The notes under the pieces are model-generated. The model was not told the origin of the DNA. It ran no database searches and was given only the letters and a program-made list of their open reading frames with translations. Shown piece after piece: positions 8,153 to 17,000 of a stretch of 39,162 bases of DNA. Numbering within the stretch: the first letter of the stretch is position 1; every line of letters begins with the position of its first letter. This DNA is from Verrucomicrobia bacterium UBA3841 (GTDB lineage: Bacteria; Verrucomicrobiota; Kiritimatiellia; RFP12; UBA1067). A program made the position numbers and the translations under genes. The stretch lies in the NCBI GenBank assembly GCA_002392765.1, contig DGHT01000059.1:1-39162 (forward strand), in the 5' to 3' direction.

Positions 8153-8767
8153 TCAGCGGATGAAACCCCTCGTTATGGCCTCGCGCACCGCCGATATGCG
8201 GTCTCCGACGCCGAACTTGGCGAAGATGTTCTTGAGATGCAGCTTGACGGAGTCTCGGGTGATGCCCATGCGGTTCGCTATCGTCTCGTTCGTAAGCCCG
8301 TCCCGCAGATGCCGCATCACCTCTTCCTCCCGCGGCGTCAGGTTCGGCGTCATCTGCCGCCTGCGGAAAAGCTCCATCACGGCTTCAGGCACGTACTTGC
8401 CGCCGTTCACGACGCGGTCTATCGCGGCCGGTATCTCGTTCGCGTCCCGGTCTTTCAGGAGATACCCTTTCGCTCCGAGGTTGAGCGCGCGGTAGACGTC
8501 GTTGTCGGCGTCGCTCGTCGTGAGCATTATGACCTTCTGCTTCGGGCGCACGAGGAGGATGTCCTCCAGAACGGCGAGTCCGTCGCGGTCGGGCATGCGG
8601 ATGTCGAGCAGCACCACGTCCGGATCGGTCTTGATGACGAACTGCGCCGCGCCTTCCCCCTTGGGCCAGTCGCCCGCGAAGGCGAAGTCGTTTTTGTGGA
8701 CGTCAAGCATGTACTTGAGCCCCATCCTGACGACTGCATGGTCGTCTATTATCGCAACCTTTACCAT
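8153..8767 (-). CDS. NarL/FixJ-type response regulator
   Basis: A 204-residue cytoplasmic regulator. The receiver domain (1-120) has the acidic pair in IIDDH, the phospho-acceptor D55 in VVLLDIRMPD, a switch Thr in MLTTSD and the conserved Lys in GYLLKD. The C-terminus (about 138-204) is a LuxR-type helix-turn-helix: LTPREEEVMRHL, then NETIANRMGI and VKLHLKNIFAKF. The start chosen is ATG at 8765-8767 because a strong GGAGGT lies 6 nt upstream; a slightly longer frame lacks this. The kinase stop is one base upstream and the lyase start one base downstream, so it is translated with both. It most likely reports on pectin fragments and controls this operon; the DNA site is unknown, but ACCC-N4-GGGT is a candidate. 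Confidence 0.93.
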   Translation of the reverse strand: MVKVAIIDDHAVVRMGLKYMLDVHKNDFAFAGDWPKGEGAAQFVIKTDPDVVLLDIRMPDRDGLAVLEDILLVRPKQKVIMLTTSDADNDVYRALNLGAKGYLLKDRDANEIPAAIDRVVNGGKYVPEAVMELFRRRQMTPNLTPREEEVMRHLRDGLTNETIANRMGITRDSVKLHLKNIFAKFGVGDRISAVREAITRGFIR

Positions 8768-8768
8768 G

Positions 8769-10160
8769 TCACACCTCCGATTCAAGTTGAACGCAGGACC
8801 ATTTGCCCCTCCTGCCCCACGAGAGCGAAAGTCTATTCCTGAGTGCGCGCTCGCGCATTCCGCTAAGTCCGTAGTGGCCGGTCTCAGGCCCGAGCGCGCG
8901 GTCGATCTCGAACGGCGCGCCGTCGTTCAGGATGCGAAGAACGAACCCGCCGTCTTTTTTGGGGTCGCACGTGAAAAGAATCGTTTTTGCGCGTCCGTGT
9001 TTCACTGCGTTCGTCGACGCTTCGTGCAGAATGAGAAGAATATCCTGGCGCTCACCCTCGGACAAAGACGGCGGAAGCCCCCGCAGACGGTAGCGCGCGC
9101 GCACTCCGGTCTTGCCGAGAGAAGCTGCCATGCCCGCTATCGCCTCTTCGAGCGTCTGCGTCTCCCCGCCCACGCTTCTGAGATTGAGCACGGCGCTTCT
9201 GACCTCCAGCTTCGCGTTTGCGAGAAGCGACATGAGGTTTTTCATCGCGCTGCGCACGTTTTCCGGCGTTCCGTCGAGCTGCATTACGCTCGCGGCGAGC
9301 AGATTCGCCCCCGCGAGATGCTGCTCGATGGTGTCGTGCAAATCCGCCGCCATGCGCCGCCGCTCCGCCGCGACGACCGCAGCCTCGCGCCGTTCGCGTC
9401 GGACGCGCAGCCACAGCGCAAGCAGCACGGCGAGGGCGCACGCGAGCACGGTGCCGAGGAAGACGGACGCGTAGACCATGAAGCGCAGCGAACGCCGGTT
9501 CCCGAGGGAGACGAGGCCGGCGGCGTTTTCGACCTCGAGCATGGAGTCGATCCGCTTGCCGTCGCGGATGACGGCGCGGACGAGTCCGCTGACCTGGACG
9601 GACTCGCCGCGAAGGTCGTCGTCTTCCGTCCGCCACGGCAGCCGTGCCGTCGCGGTGTAGCCGTCCATCAGAAGCAGTATGTCCGACGCATCCCCCGCGT
9701 CCGGCGGCGCCGGACGGACTTCGCGGACCGTTCCCTCCAGCGTGACCACCCGTCCGTCCAAAAGGCCCTTGCGGTAGTCGGACTGCTTGGCGACCGGCGG
9801 GGGAGAGAGCTTTTCCACCCGGATTACATCCACCGCGTCGGCTTCCACGGACACGGCTCCGTTGCGCTCGAACGCCGTGCCCGACACGAGCACTACCGCA
9901 CCGCACTCGAGATCCATGCACGGAACTTTCGACACGACCTCAATGCCGCGCTGGTTCGGGTGGTCTTCCGAGGCGACCGTGAAACGGTTGGATTCCAATC
10001 CCGACATGAACGTCACGATTCCGCGCACCGACAGTACGCTTCCGGTCGCGATGGTCTCGCGCGGCATGGACAGCACCTCGCTCGGCCAAAGATATTCGTC
10101 CGCTGCCGCATTGGCCAAGGCCAGCGTCGAGGCGAAGAGTAGAACGGCTTGATGTTTCAT
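8769..10160 (-). CDS. NarX/DegS-type sensor histidine kinase with a double OB-fold-like periplasmic sensor
   Basis: A 463-residue membrane kinase. Signal-like residues 1-19, a periplasmic region 20-227, one transmembrane helix at 228-251, then a HisKA_3 dimerisation domain with H275 in MAADLHDTIEQ and a HATPase with N384 in HEASTNAVKHG and a GHYGLSGMRERA glycine box. This is the NarX/DegS class that pairs with NarL-type regulators such as the next gene, which starts one base after this stop. The periplasmic part contains two successive modules with OB-fold-like strand patterns (SVRGIVTFMS near 44-53; VVTLEGTVREV near 138-148), as in YhcR-like OB domains. This is not one of the usual sugar-sensing domains. 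A TATAAT box just upstream of the start suggests a separate internal promoter. Confidence 0.9.
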   Translation of the reverse strand: MKHQAVLLFASTLALANAAADEYLWPSEVLSMPRETIATGSVLSVRGIVTFMSGLESNRFTVASEDHPNQRGIEVVSKVPCMDLECGAVVLVSGTAFERNGAVSVEADAVDVIRVEKLSPPPVAKQSDYRKGLLDGRVVTLEGTVREVRPAPPDAGDASDILLLMDGYTATARLPWRTEDDDLRGESVQVSGLVRAVIRDGKRIDSMLEVENAAGLVSLGNRRSLRFMVYASVFLGTVLACALAVLLALWLRVRRERREAAVVAAERRRMAADLHDTIEQHLAGANLLAASVMQLDGTPENVRSAMKNLMSLLANAKLEVRSAVLNLRSVGGETQTLEEAIAGMAASLGKTGVRARYRLRGLPPSLSEGERQDILLILHEASTNAVKHGRAKTILFTCDPKKDGGFVLRILNDGAPFEIDRALGPETGHYGLSGMRERALRNRLSLSWGRRGKWSCVQLESEV

Positions 10161-10166
10161 GCGGAC

Positions 10167-10172
10167 ATTATA
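10167..10172 (-). promoter_or_regulatory. Candidate internal -10 box for the kinase gene, near-leaderless
   Basis: TATAAT on the minus strand ends 6 nt before the kinase ATG, in the 18-nt gap after the GH67-like gene. No clear -35 is present. If used, transcription would start at or next to the ATG, giving a leaderless message and allowing the sensor and regulator to be made independently of the main operon promoter. Confidence 0.4.
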
Positions 10173-10178
10173 TCATAT

Positions 10179-11894
10179 TTATTGCCCCGCCTGCGAACAA
10201 ATGTCCTTCATCAAAGACCGCGGACTGCCGAGCTCCCGCGGGAATTCCGCGCGGAGCGCATCCATCGCCGCCGCGCTTTCTTCAATCTGCCCCTTGATTT
10301 CGCCAACCGGCGCCCCCTCTTTTTCAAGATGCTTCAAAAGTCTCAGCCGCCAGAGATTGGCGTCCAGCTCGCGGGTCGCGGCGAGATGGGCCCTGAGATT
10401 CGCGAACCGTTCGAGGTCGCCTTCCGCCAGAACGCCGACGCCGAGTTTTGCAAGAGCGCCGTCAAGAAGCGAGAGCGCGGCGTCCTTCTCGGCTATCACG
10501 CGTTCCACATTCTCCGGCGTCGGTTCGAGCGCCGCCCTGCCCTTTTTGAGAAAATAGCGGTTCGTGTATCGTAAAAGAGACTCGCGGCGCGCAACGTTTC
10601 CGGCGAATGCGGATTCCGTAGGCGCGCCGAGACCGAGCGGGGAGAACGACGCGACGGACGCCGTTTCGCTCGCCTTCATCGCAGCCGCGACAAGCTTCCA
10701 GTCTTTGCCGTAGAGCGGCTCGGCCCATTCGCGCCAGAGCGCTTCGACATCGTCGCATGGATTCCACGAAAGCTGCCGCCAGACGTGGATGTTCACGGAG
10801 TTGAGCCTGTCGGAAAGCGCCGCGTACCCGTCGCGCTTGTACGTACCGGCGTACAGCATCACGCCGCATTCAGGGGATACCAGTTGTTTCACCCGGGCGA
10901 ACTGACGCGCGGTCTGGGCGACGACCGAAGCGGGGAAATACTGGCGTCCGACAGTCTGGCCCGTAATCTGCCACTCGGCTATGTCGCGCCGCGGCGCGAC
11001 CGCCAGAAGCGCCGAAAACGGCGGGTCGGGCTGGCAGTCGGCGTTGTAGACCTTCGTCTGGAAAAGAACGTCCTTCCCGGCTTTTCGCATCGCCTCGCCC
11101 CATACGGAAAGCGGCTCGCCGCTGGGTCCGCCGTATCCCGGCGCGTGGACCCACTCTTCGCCGAGCCAGTGCGAGGCGCCGCTCGACCATGTGCGGACGA
11201 CAAGTTTTTTCTTGAGCGGCTTGAGCGCCTTCTCCCACGCCGCGACCGCAAACGCGGCCTGCCGTCCCCAGTTCCCGGCGAAACCATTCGCCTTGCAACG
11301 GTCGCAGACGCAGTTGAGCCCGTAGTCGTCCCAGAGACAGACAACGACTCCGGCGACCTCTGGCACGGCGATCTCGCGCACGGCTTCCCCGAAGAAATCG
11401 GCAGTCGCAGGATCGCTCGGACAAAGCGTCCCCTTTTCCCATGATTTCTCGGGCGACGCGCCTTTCGCCGACGGATGCGCCGCGACAAATTCGTCGTATT
11501 TGGCCTTGTTCCACTTCACCGCGTCGCATCCATAGAGAAATCCATACGCATCAACACCGAGCGCCGCGCACTCGCGAAGACGCCTTGCGTCGGGACGGCC
11601 CCGCTTGAAGTAGACAGCGTTCGCGCCTGTCGCGGCGATCCAGTCGCGCAAAGACTCCGGCGAGCGGCTTACGTCGAGAGCGCGGGTCTTGAAATGCGGA
11701 TCGCGCACAAACGGATAGCTTTTGGCGTTCATCCAGCGGTTCGACTCGTAGTTCGCGTACAGAAACGCCCGCGGCGTCTCCGCCTTGACGACAAGACCGG
11801 AACGCGTCTTCTCCACAACATATCCGTCGTGCTTCAGCGGCAGGCCGGAAACAACCTGATAGGAGACTGCGGCAGCCAAAAGGAGCGATGTCAT
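10179..11894 (-). CDS. GH67-like (alpha-glucuronidase superfamily) secreted protein
   Basis: A 571-residue protein with a short hydrophobic N-terminus, probably exported. The central part recalls GH67 alpha-glucuronidases: FQTKVYNADCQPDPPFSALL followed by EWQITGQTVGRQ corresponds to the family's block around a bound uronic acid. A small Cys cluster (CLWDDYGLNCVCDRCKANG, about residues 185-205) resembles motifs in related uncharacterised hydrolases. The C-terminal about 130 residues are helical. GH67 enzymes are usually about 700 residues, so this is a divergent member; a role on glucuronate- or galacturonate-containing side chains of pectin is inferred. The start overlaps the CE12-GH28 stop by 4 bp (ATGA), so the two are translationally coupled. 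Catalytic residues cannot be assigned with confidence. Confidence 0.6.
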   Translation of the reverse strand: MTSLLLAAAVSYQVVSGLPLKHDGYVVEKTRSGLVVKAETPRAFLYANYESNRWMNAKSYPFVRDPHFKTRALDVSRSPESLRDWIAATGANAVYFKRGRPDARRLRECAALGVDAYGFLYGCDAVKWNKAKYDEFVAAHPSAKGASPEKSWEKGTLCPSDPATADFFGEAVREIAVPEVAGVVVCLWDDYGLNCVCDRCKANGFAGNWGRQAAFAVAAWEKALKPLKKKLVVRTWSSGASHWLGEEWVHAPGYGGPSGEPLSVWGEAMRKAGKDVLFQTKVYNADCQPDPPFSALLAVAPRRDIAEWQITGQTVGRQYFPASVVAQTARQFARVKQLVSPECGVMLYAGTYKRDGYAALSDRLNSVNIHVWRQLSWNPCDDVEALWREWAEPLYGKDWKLVAAAMKASETASVASFSPLGLGAPTESAFAGNVARRESLLRYTNRYFLKKGRAALEPTPENVERVIAEKDAALSLLDGALAKLGVGVLAEGDLERFANLRAHLAATRELDANLWRLRLLKHLEKEGAPVGEIKGQIEESAAAMDALRAEFPRELGSPRSLMKDICSQAGQ

Positions 11895-14089
11895 TCAACG
11901 TCCTTTCCGTTGACCTTGTTGCCTTCAAACACAAGGTTGGCAATCCTGAAAACATCGCTGCGCCACACGACTTCCTTGACCTTCTCCGCCTCGACGACAT
12001 TGTTCCTGAGCGTCACTCCGTCGGCAAAACTCATGAGTTCCGCAGCCGTTCTGCCCTGCGCATCGTGGTACTGCGACCAGGACTGCACCCGGAAGAATGT
12101 CCTGCACTTGCCCTTGCATCCTTCCACAAGCACGCCTGCGTAATGCTGCGGCGTATCGGTGCGCATCTTGAGATTGACCATGTTGACGCAGCCGTCCATC
12201 GTGCAGTTGCGCATCGTGACGTTCGTCGCCGCAGGGCATTCCGAACCGAGCGTTAGCGCGCTGTGCGTCGGCCAGCGGAAGGTGCAGTTCTCGACCAGCA
12301 CGTCCGACGAAGGACCGTTGCCGGGGAATTTTCCGTAGTCGTCGGCCCATGGTCCCTTGCCGCCCTTCACGGCAACGCCGTCGTCGTTGACGGCGATGTC
12401 GACATTGCGGACGGTGAAGCGGCGGCACTTGTCGATGTCGATCGCATCGGTAGACGGCCCCTTGAGTTCCTTGCCCTGCGAGTCCTTCAGCACGTCGGCG
12501 ACAATCGAGCAGTCATGCACGACAACGTCTTCGCAGTCGTAGAAATGCGTCGTCCAGAACTTGGAGTTCTTGAACGTAACGCCGGACACGTCGATATTCT
12601 TCGAACGCGAGACGTAGAGGACGCGCGGACGCATCAGCGCCTTGTTTCTGAAATCGCCGCCCGCCTTGCGCGCCTCCGCGCGGCGGCGCCAGAACTCCTC
12701 CCACGTGTTCGCCCCATGCCCGTCTATCACGCCCTCACCGGTGATCGTGAATCCGTCACAGTGGTCGGCGTTGATAAGCGCTGGATAGTACTCGCATGTC
12801 TCGCCCTCTATGCGCGTCTCGCACATCGGATAGCCGGACGCCTCGTCAGTCCCAAGAATCGTTGCGCCCTTCTCAAGATGCAGATTTACGCCTGGCTTGA
12901 AGAACAGCGCGCCAGTCTTGTAGGTGCCCGCCTTGAGGCGCAGCGTTCCGCCGCCCGCCTTGGCGATTTCGTCGATCTCGGCCTGCAGGTCGCGTCCGTC
13001 GCCCTCGGGACGCGTCAAGTCGAGTTCGCCGCTTGCCGGGACGTATTCTTCCTTTGGCGGATTCGACGGATCGAAACCCGCATATTTTTCGTTGAAAAAC
13101 GGCTTGAACTCCTGGTGGATATTCACAAGCTCGTTCATGACGAACCGCGCCATGACCATCGCCCCGTAGATGTTGTGGTGCGTGCGGTCGGTCTTGGCGA
13201 AGAGTTTCTTCGCGCCGTCCGAACCGAGCGCGCCGTAGACACGGTAGCTCGCCGCGCCGAGGTCGATGACGGGCACCCCGCGCGCAGAGGCGACACGCTT
13301 GACTGCGTCCGCATAGTCTTCGAGCGTGCGCGGCTGCTGGACGCCGGACGCCTCGTCGTAGCGCAGACGCTCCACAGGCGTAATCAGGACGACGTCCGCG
13401 CCGGTCTTGCGGATTTCGTCGATGTACCGGTTCAGGAACCGTTCGTACCCGCCGTCGGCGTCGGGCTTGAGATTATCGCGCTTCTGGTCGTTGTGCCCGA
13501 ACTGTACGAGGACGACATCGCCCTTTCGCGCATGGGCGCAGATCTTCGCGAGCCGACCCTGGTTCCAGAACGTCTCGGTCGTGAGGCCGCTGCGTGCGAA
13601 ATTCGCGACAGCGACGCCTTTTCCGAACATCAGCGGCGCACACTGTCCCCAGCTGCCCCACGGCTCCGACTGCTGGTCTGTCACCGTCGAATCGCCGCAC
13701 AGGTAGATCGTCGGCGCGGTGTCGTTGCGCACGATCTCAGGCTTCGGCGGCTCCGCACCGTCCGTGATGACCGTGAGATTGAGGCAGTCGGGATACGGCG
13801 CCTCCTTGAAAGGCCCCTTGCCGTTCGCGATCGGGCCCTTCACGCGCGCGGTGAAGGAGACGGCCTTCCTTTCCCCAGGCCGCGTCTCTACGGACGCAGC
13901 GGCGATGCGTCGTCCCTCGAACTTGATCCAGTACTTCGCCGCCTTGTCGCTTCCGAGCGTGTAGGTGACATCGTAGTTGCCGACATCCAGCGGCGTGTTC
14001 GACTGGTAGCGGTTCCACTTCAAGCCATGCCCCGCCGCGTGCGCCGCGACGCAAATTGCGGTCGTCAAGGCGGCAAACGCGATCTTCAT
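11891..14089 (-). CDS. Secreted CE12 acetylesterase-GH28 fusion
   Basis: A 732-residue two-enzyme protein. A signal peptide (about 1-19, ending AHA) is followed by a beta-sandwich at 25-115 of carbohydrate-binding type. The CE12 SGNH esterase spans about 125-330: S134 in GDST, G168 in FARSGL, N200 in GHND, and D301/H304 in KTDRTHH. The GH28 beta-helix spans about 365-732, with T547-D548 in PSTDAIDID and D569-D570 in NDDGVAVKGG. The usual Gly-His-Gly is replaced by a THS segment, which may shift specificity. It likely removes acetyl groups and hydrolyses galacturonic acid linkages in rhamnogalacturonan. The start was taken at MKIAFAAL, 4 nt after the GH2 stop, because it begins the signal peptide; an in-frame ATG six codons earlier overlaps the GH2 gene. 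It shares architecture with the first two domains of the trifunctional protein. Confidence 0.85.
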   Translation of the reverse strand: MKIAFAALTTAICVAAHAAGHGLKWNRYQSNTPLDVGNYDVTYTLGSDKAAKYWIKFEGRRIAAASVETRPGERKAVSFTARVKGPIANGKGPFKEAPYPDCLNLTVITDGAEPPKPEIVRNDTAPTIYLCGDSTVTDQQSEPWGSWGQCAPLMFGKGVAVANFARSGLTTETFWNQGRLAKICAHARKGDVVLVQFGHNDQKRDNLKPDADGGYERFLNRYIDEIRKTGADVVLITPVERLRYDEASGVQQPRTLEDYADAVKRVASARGVPVIDLGAASYRVYGALGSDGAKKLFAKTDRTHHNIYGAMVMARFVMNELVNIHQEFKPFFNEKYAGFDPSNPPKEEYVPASGELDLTRPEGDGRDLQAEIDEIAKAGGGTLRLKAGTYKTGALFFKPGVNLHLEKGATILGTDEASGYPMCETRIEGETCEYYPALINADHCDGFTITGEGVIDGHGANTWEEFWRRRAEARKAGGDFRNKALMRPRVLYVSRSKNIDVSGVTFKNSKFWTTHFYDCEDVVVHDCSIVADVLKDSQGKELKGPSTDAIDIDKCRRFTVRNVDIAVNDDGVAVKGGKGPWADDYGKFPGNGPSSDVLVENCTFRWPTHSALTLGSECPAATNVTMRNCTMDGCVNMVNLKMRTDTPQHYAGVLVEGCKGKCRTFFRVQSWSQYHDAQGRTAAELMSFADGVTLRNNVVEAEKVKEVVWRSDVFRIANLVFEGNKVNGKDVE

Positions 14090-14093
14090 GCTG

Positions 14094-17000
14094 TCAATCG
14101 TTTCCATTCTTCACTTTCAACTCGACGTTTTTTGTCTTTTCATCGGTCTCGATCGTGACGCCGGGAATGTAGCCGACAAGCGCGGCGAGTTCGCCGCAGA
14201 CGGCCCTCTGGTTCTTCTTGCCAACGCCGTAGATTTCGCAGTTGGTGAGGTTCTTGTCCTTCCCGTTGTCGAGGAAGAGCTCGGTGAACCCTGCGCACGC
14301 GTCGATCTCGCGTCCGCCCGCCTTCACCGTCACCATCGGGACGAACGGCGTGGGGCTGAGCTTCCTGAGCCACTTCTTGTTCGCTGGGATCCGCTTCAGC
14401 TCAACCGTATACTCCAGCTTCGCGCCCGCCGCCTTGAGCGCCGCAAGAACCGGCTCGTACGCGCAGCACACACCCGTGTTGTCGTCCGGCTTCACCGGCT
14501 CGCCCATTCCCTTCGCGAACGCGACCGGCGTGCCGTTCACGCAAACGGCGTAGGGAACGCCTGCGGCGGAACCGGACGACGCAAGATCCTGCACCGCCTC
14601 AGCGGAAGTCCGCCGCGCGAACGTGCGCGCGTTTGCGGGATGCGCCTGTTGCGGCGCGGCGGAAAGGCCGCCCTTTGTTTCAAATGGCTTCAATTCAAGT
14701 GCGATTTCGCCAGGCGGCGCGATGAGGGCATCGCGCCCTACCATCTTCCACTTTAACATTGCTTTGCCGGGCGTGCGGCCGGCCTTCACGAACACGCGCG
14801 CCATTCCGCATTCGATGTTTACGAAGTCCTTGCCTATCGGCGACGCCTCGCCGAATACGCCCGAGTTCCAGCCGCCCATGAAAACCGGGGAGTTTGAAGT
14901 TGAAAGTTTGAAGTTTGAAGTTGCGGTATGCTTGTCCGGTTCAAAGGACAGTTCAAATGATATCTTCTCCGAGGCAAACGGGTGGACGGTGCCATTTGCG
15001 TCGACGAGACGGAAGTCCACCACAGCGATGTCCGAGCCGTCCGCAAGCCAACCTTTCGGGCCCGTCTTGACGGAAGTCTCGATCCTGCCCTGGCCGACGA
15101 ACGACTTGACCGTATGCCGCGCGATCTCCTTGCCCGCATTGTCGCGTGCAACGACTTCTGCCGTGCCGGATTCGGTGATGTCCACGTTCGGAAACGCATA
15201 GACGAAGACGCGGTCCGGCTTCGCGTTGACGCCCTTGGACTTTCCGTTGACGACGAGCTCGACGGACGCGCAGTGCACCGAGCCGATCGCGTAGACAGTC
15301 TTGTGCAGCGGATCGCGCTGCGCCATCTCGCCCGTCTCCTCCATGAAGTGTCCGTTGTACTTCTTCACGGGATACATGTAGTTGTCCTTCGTGAGCTTCG
15401 GATAGCTCCAGTGCCCGACGAGCATGACCGCCGGATCCTCGGACTGCATCACGCGGAAGACGTCGAAGTTCTCCTTCGGCAGCCTCACAGCGTCGACGCG
15501 TCCGGACGAACGGCAGTTCTCGCTGAACGACTGGCGTCCGTGCTGGTTGGAGTCGGTCCAACACAGCGCCGCGACAGCCGAGTACGTCTTCGCGCCGCGA
15601 CCGCTCGCGCGCGCGCCGTAGAACTCAGCGTACTCCTTCGCGGTCGAGAGTGCAAAATCCTCCTGCGTCTGATCGTAGACGTCGAAGCCCGTCTCCTTCT
15701 TGCCGCCGTTCAGATACCTGCCGCGGTAGTCGTAGTCCGGAGGCGTGTAGTCGTCCCACGAGCGGCGCGGCGATTCCTGGCGCGCATACTCCGTCTCCAT
15801 CATCGGCAGGAACCTCCCGAGCGCCTTCATCGAATTGAACGCCGGCATCTCGTGGCGGTGGAGCATCGTGCCGACGTACTCCGCCTCCGCAAGCTGCTCC
15901 TTCGTCTGGAGCGTGCGGCAGCCCATGAAGCGATATCCATCCGGGTCGATCTGTTTCTTGAGCTCGACCATCTCCTTCATGTGCGCCGGGGAAATCTGGT
16001 TGTTCCCCGCCTCCCAGAAGACAACAGACGGCGAATTGCGGAAGTAGATCATCGTGTCGCGCATCGCCTCGACACGCTGCGCCCAGGCGCGCCCCGAGAC
16101 GTCGCCCTCCTTGTCGCCCGCCGGCGCGGCGTTGACGATGCCGAACTTGTCGAACGCGCGCACCGGCGCGGGCTTGGGCGCGACGTGCATCCAGCGGACG
16201 AAGCTGGCGTTCGACTGGCGGATAAGCGCCGCGTCGTAGTCCTGCAACCAGTCGGGTGCGACGCCGATCGCCGCCCACTCGTCGGTGGAGCGCTGGGCGT
16301 AGCCCGTGAGCCACGTGTTCTTTCCGTTGATCTTGAGTCCGCCGGACGCCGCGTCGTACTTCACTTCGCGGAAGCCCGTGCGGATCGTCTCCGTGTCGAG
16401 GACCTTGCCGTCTTCGCCAACAAGCGAGACGACAACGTCGTATAGATGCGGTGTGTCAGGCGACCAAAAGACGAGTCCTTCTGCCTTGCCGGTCACCTCG
16501 ATGTAGGCGACTTCGGGAGTGTTCACTCGCGTCGAGGCTGGCGACGACTCGTAGACGTCGCTTTCAAGGGCAGTAGGAAAGACAGTGCTGACATCAGAAG
16601 CGTGATTTATCTCACGCAGAGTCGCAGAGAGGCAGAGGTCGCGGAGATGGTGGCCTATCTGGGGCGCCGCCCCAGACCCCGTGCCAAAGACACCCCCAGA
16701 AACCTCTGCGCTCTCCGCCTCTCTGCACCTCGGCGTGAGATTTACCGCTTCTCTGACCGAAACTCTAACCTTCACCTTGACTTCTTTCCCGCTTTCGTTC
16801 CTCACCTCCGCCTTGACGCAGATGGTCGCCTCGCCCTTCTCGAAGTCGAAGTCCTTCGCCGTCACATAGGTGCCGACCGTCTTGAGGTTGTTGTAGTAGG
16901 GAAGGGTCAGATACGTCTTCGAATCCTTGACGACGAGCGAGACGTTGCCGACAAGACCTCCCTGGACCTCGTTGAAGTCCGTCGTGTTCCACTGGTAGGC

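Noticed and set aside
5752..8163. Very long open frame on the plus strand opposite the PL11 gene
   Set aside because: It is a shadow of high-GC coding sequence: arginine-rich, no domain, no ribosome site. The minus-strand frame has clear PL11 motifs. The same holds for long plus-strand frames opposite 1336-5463, 11891-14089 and 27495-29978.
14891..14922. CRISPR-like repeats
   Set aside because: The units are 7 bp without spacers, and no cas gene is present in the window.
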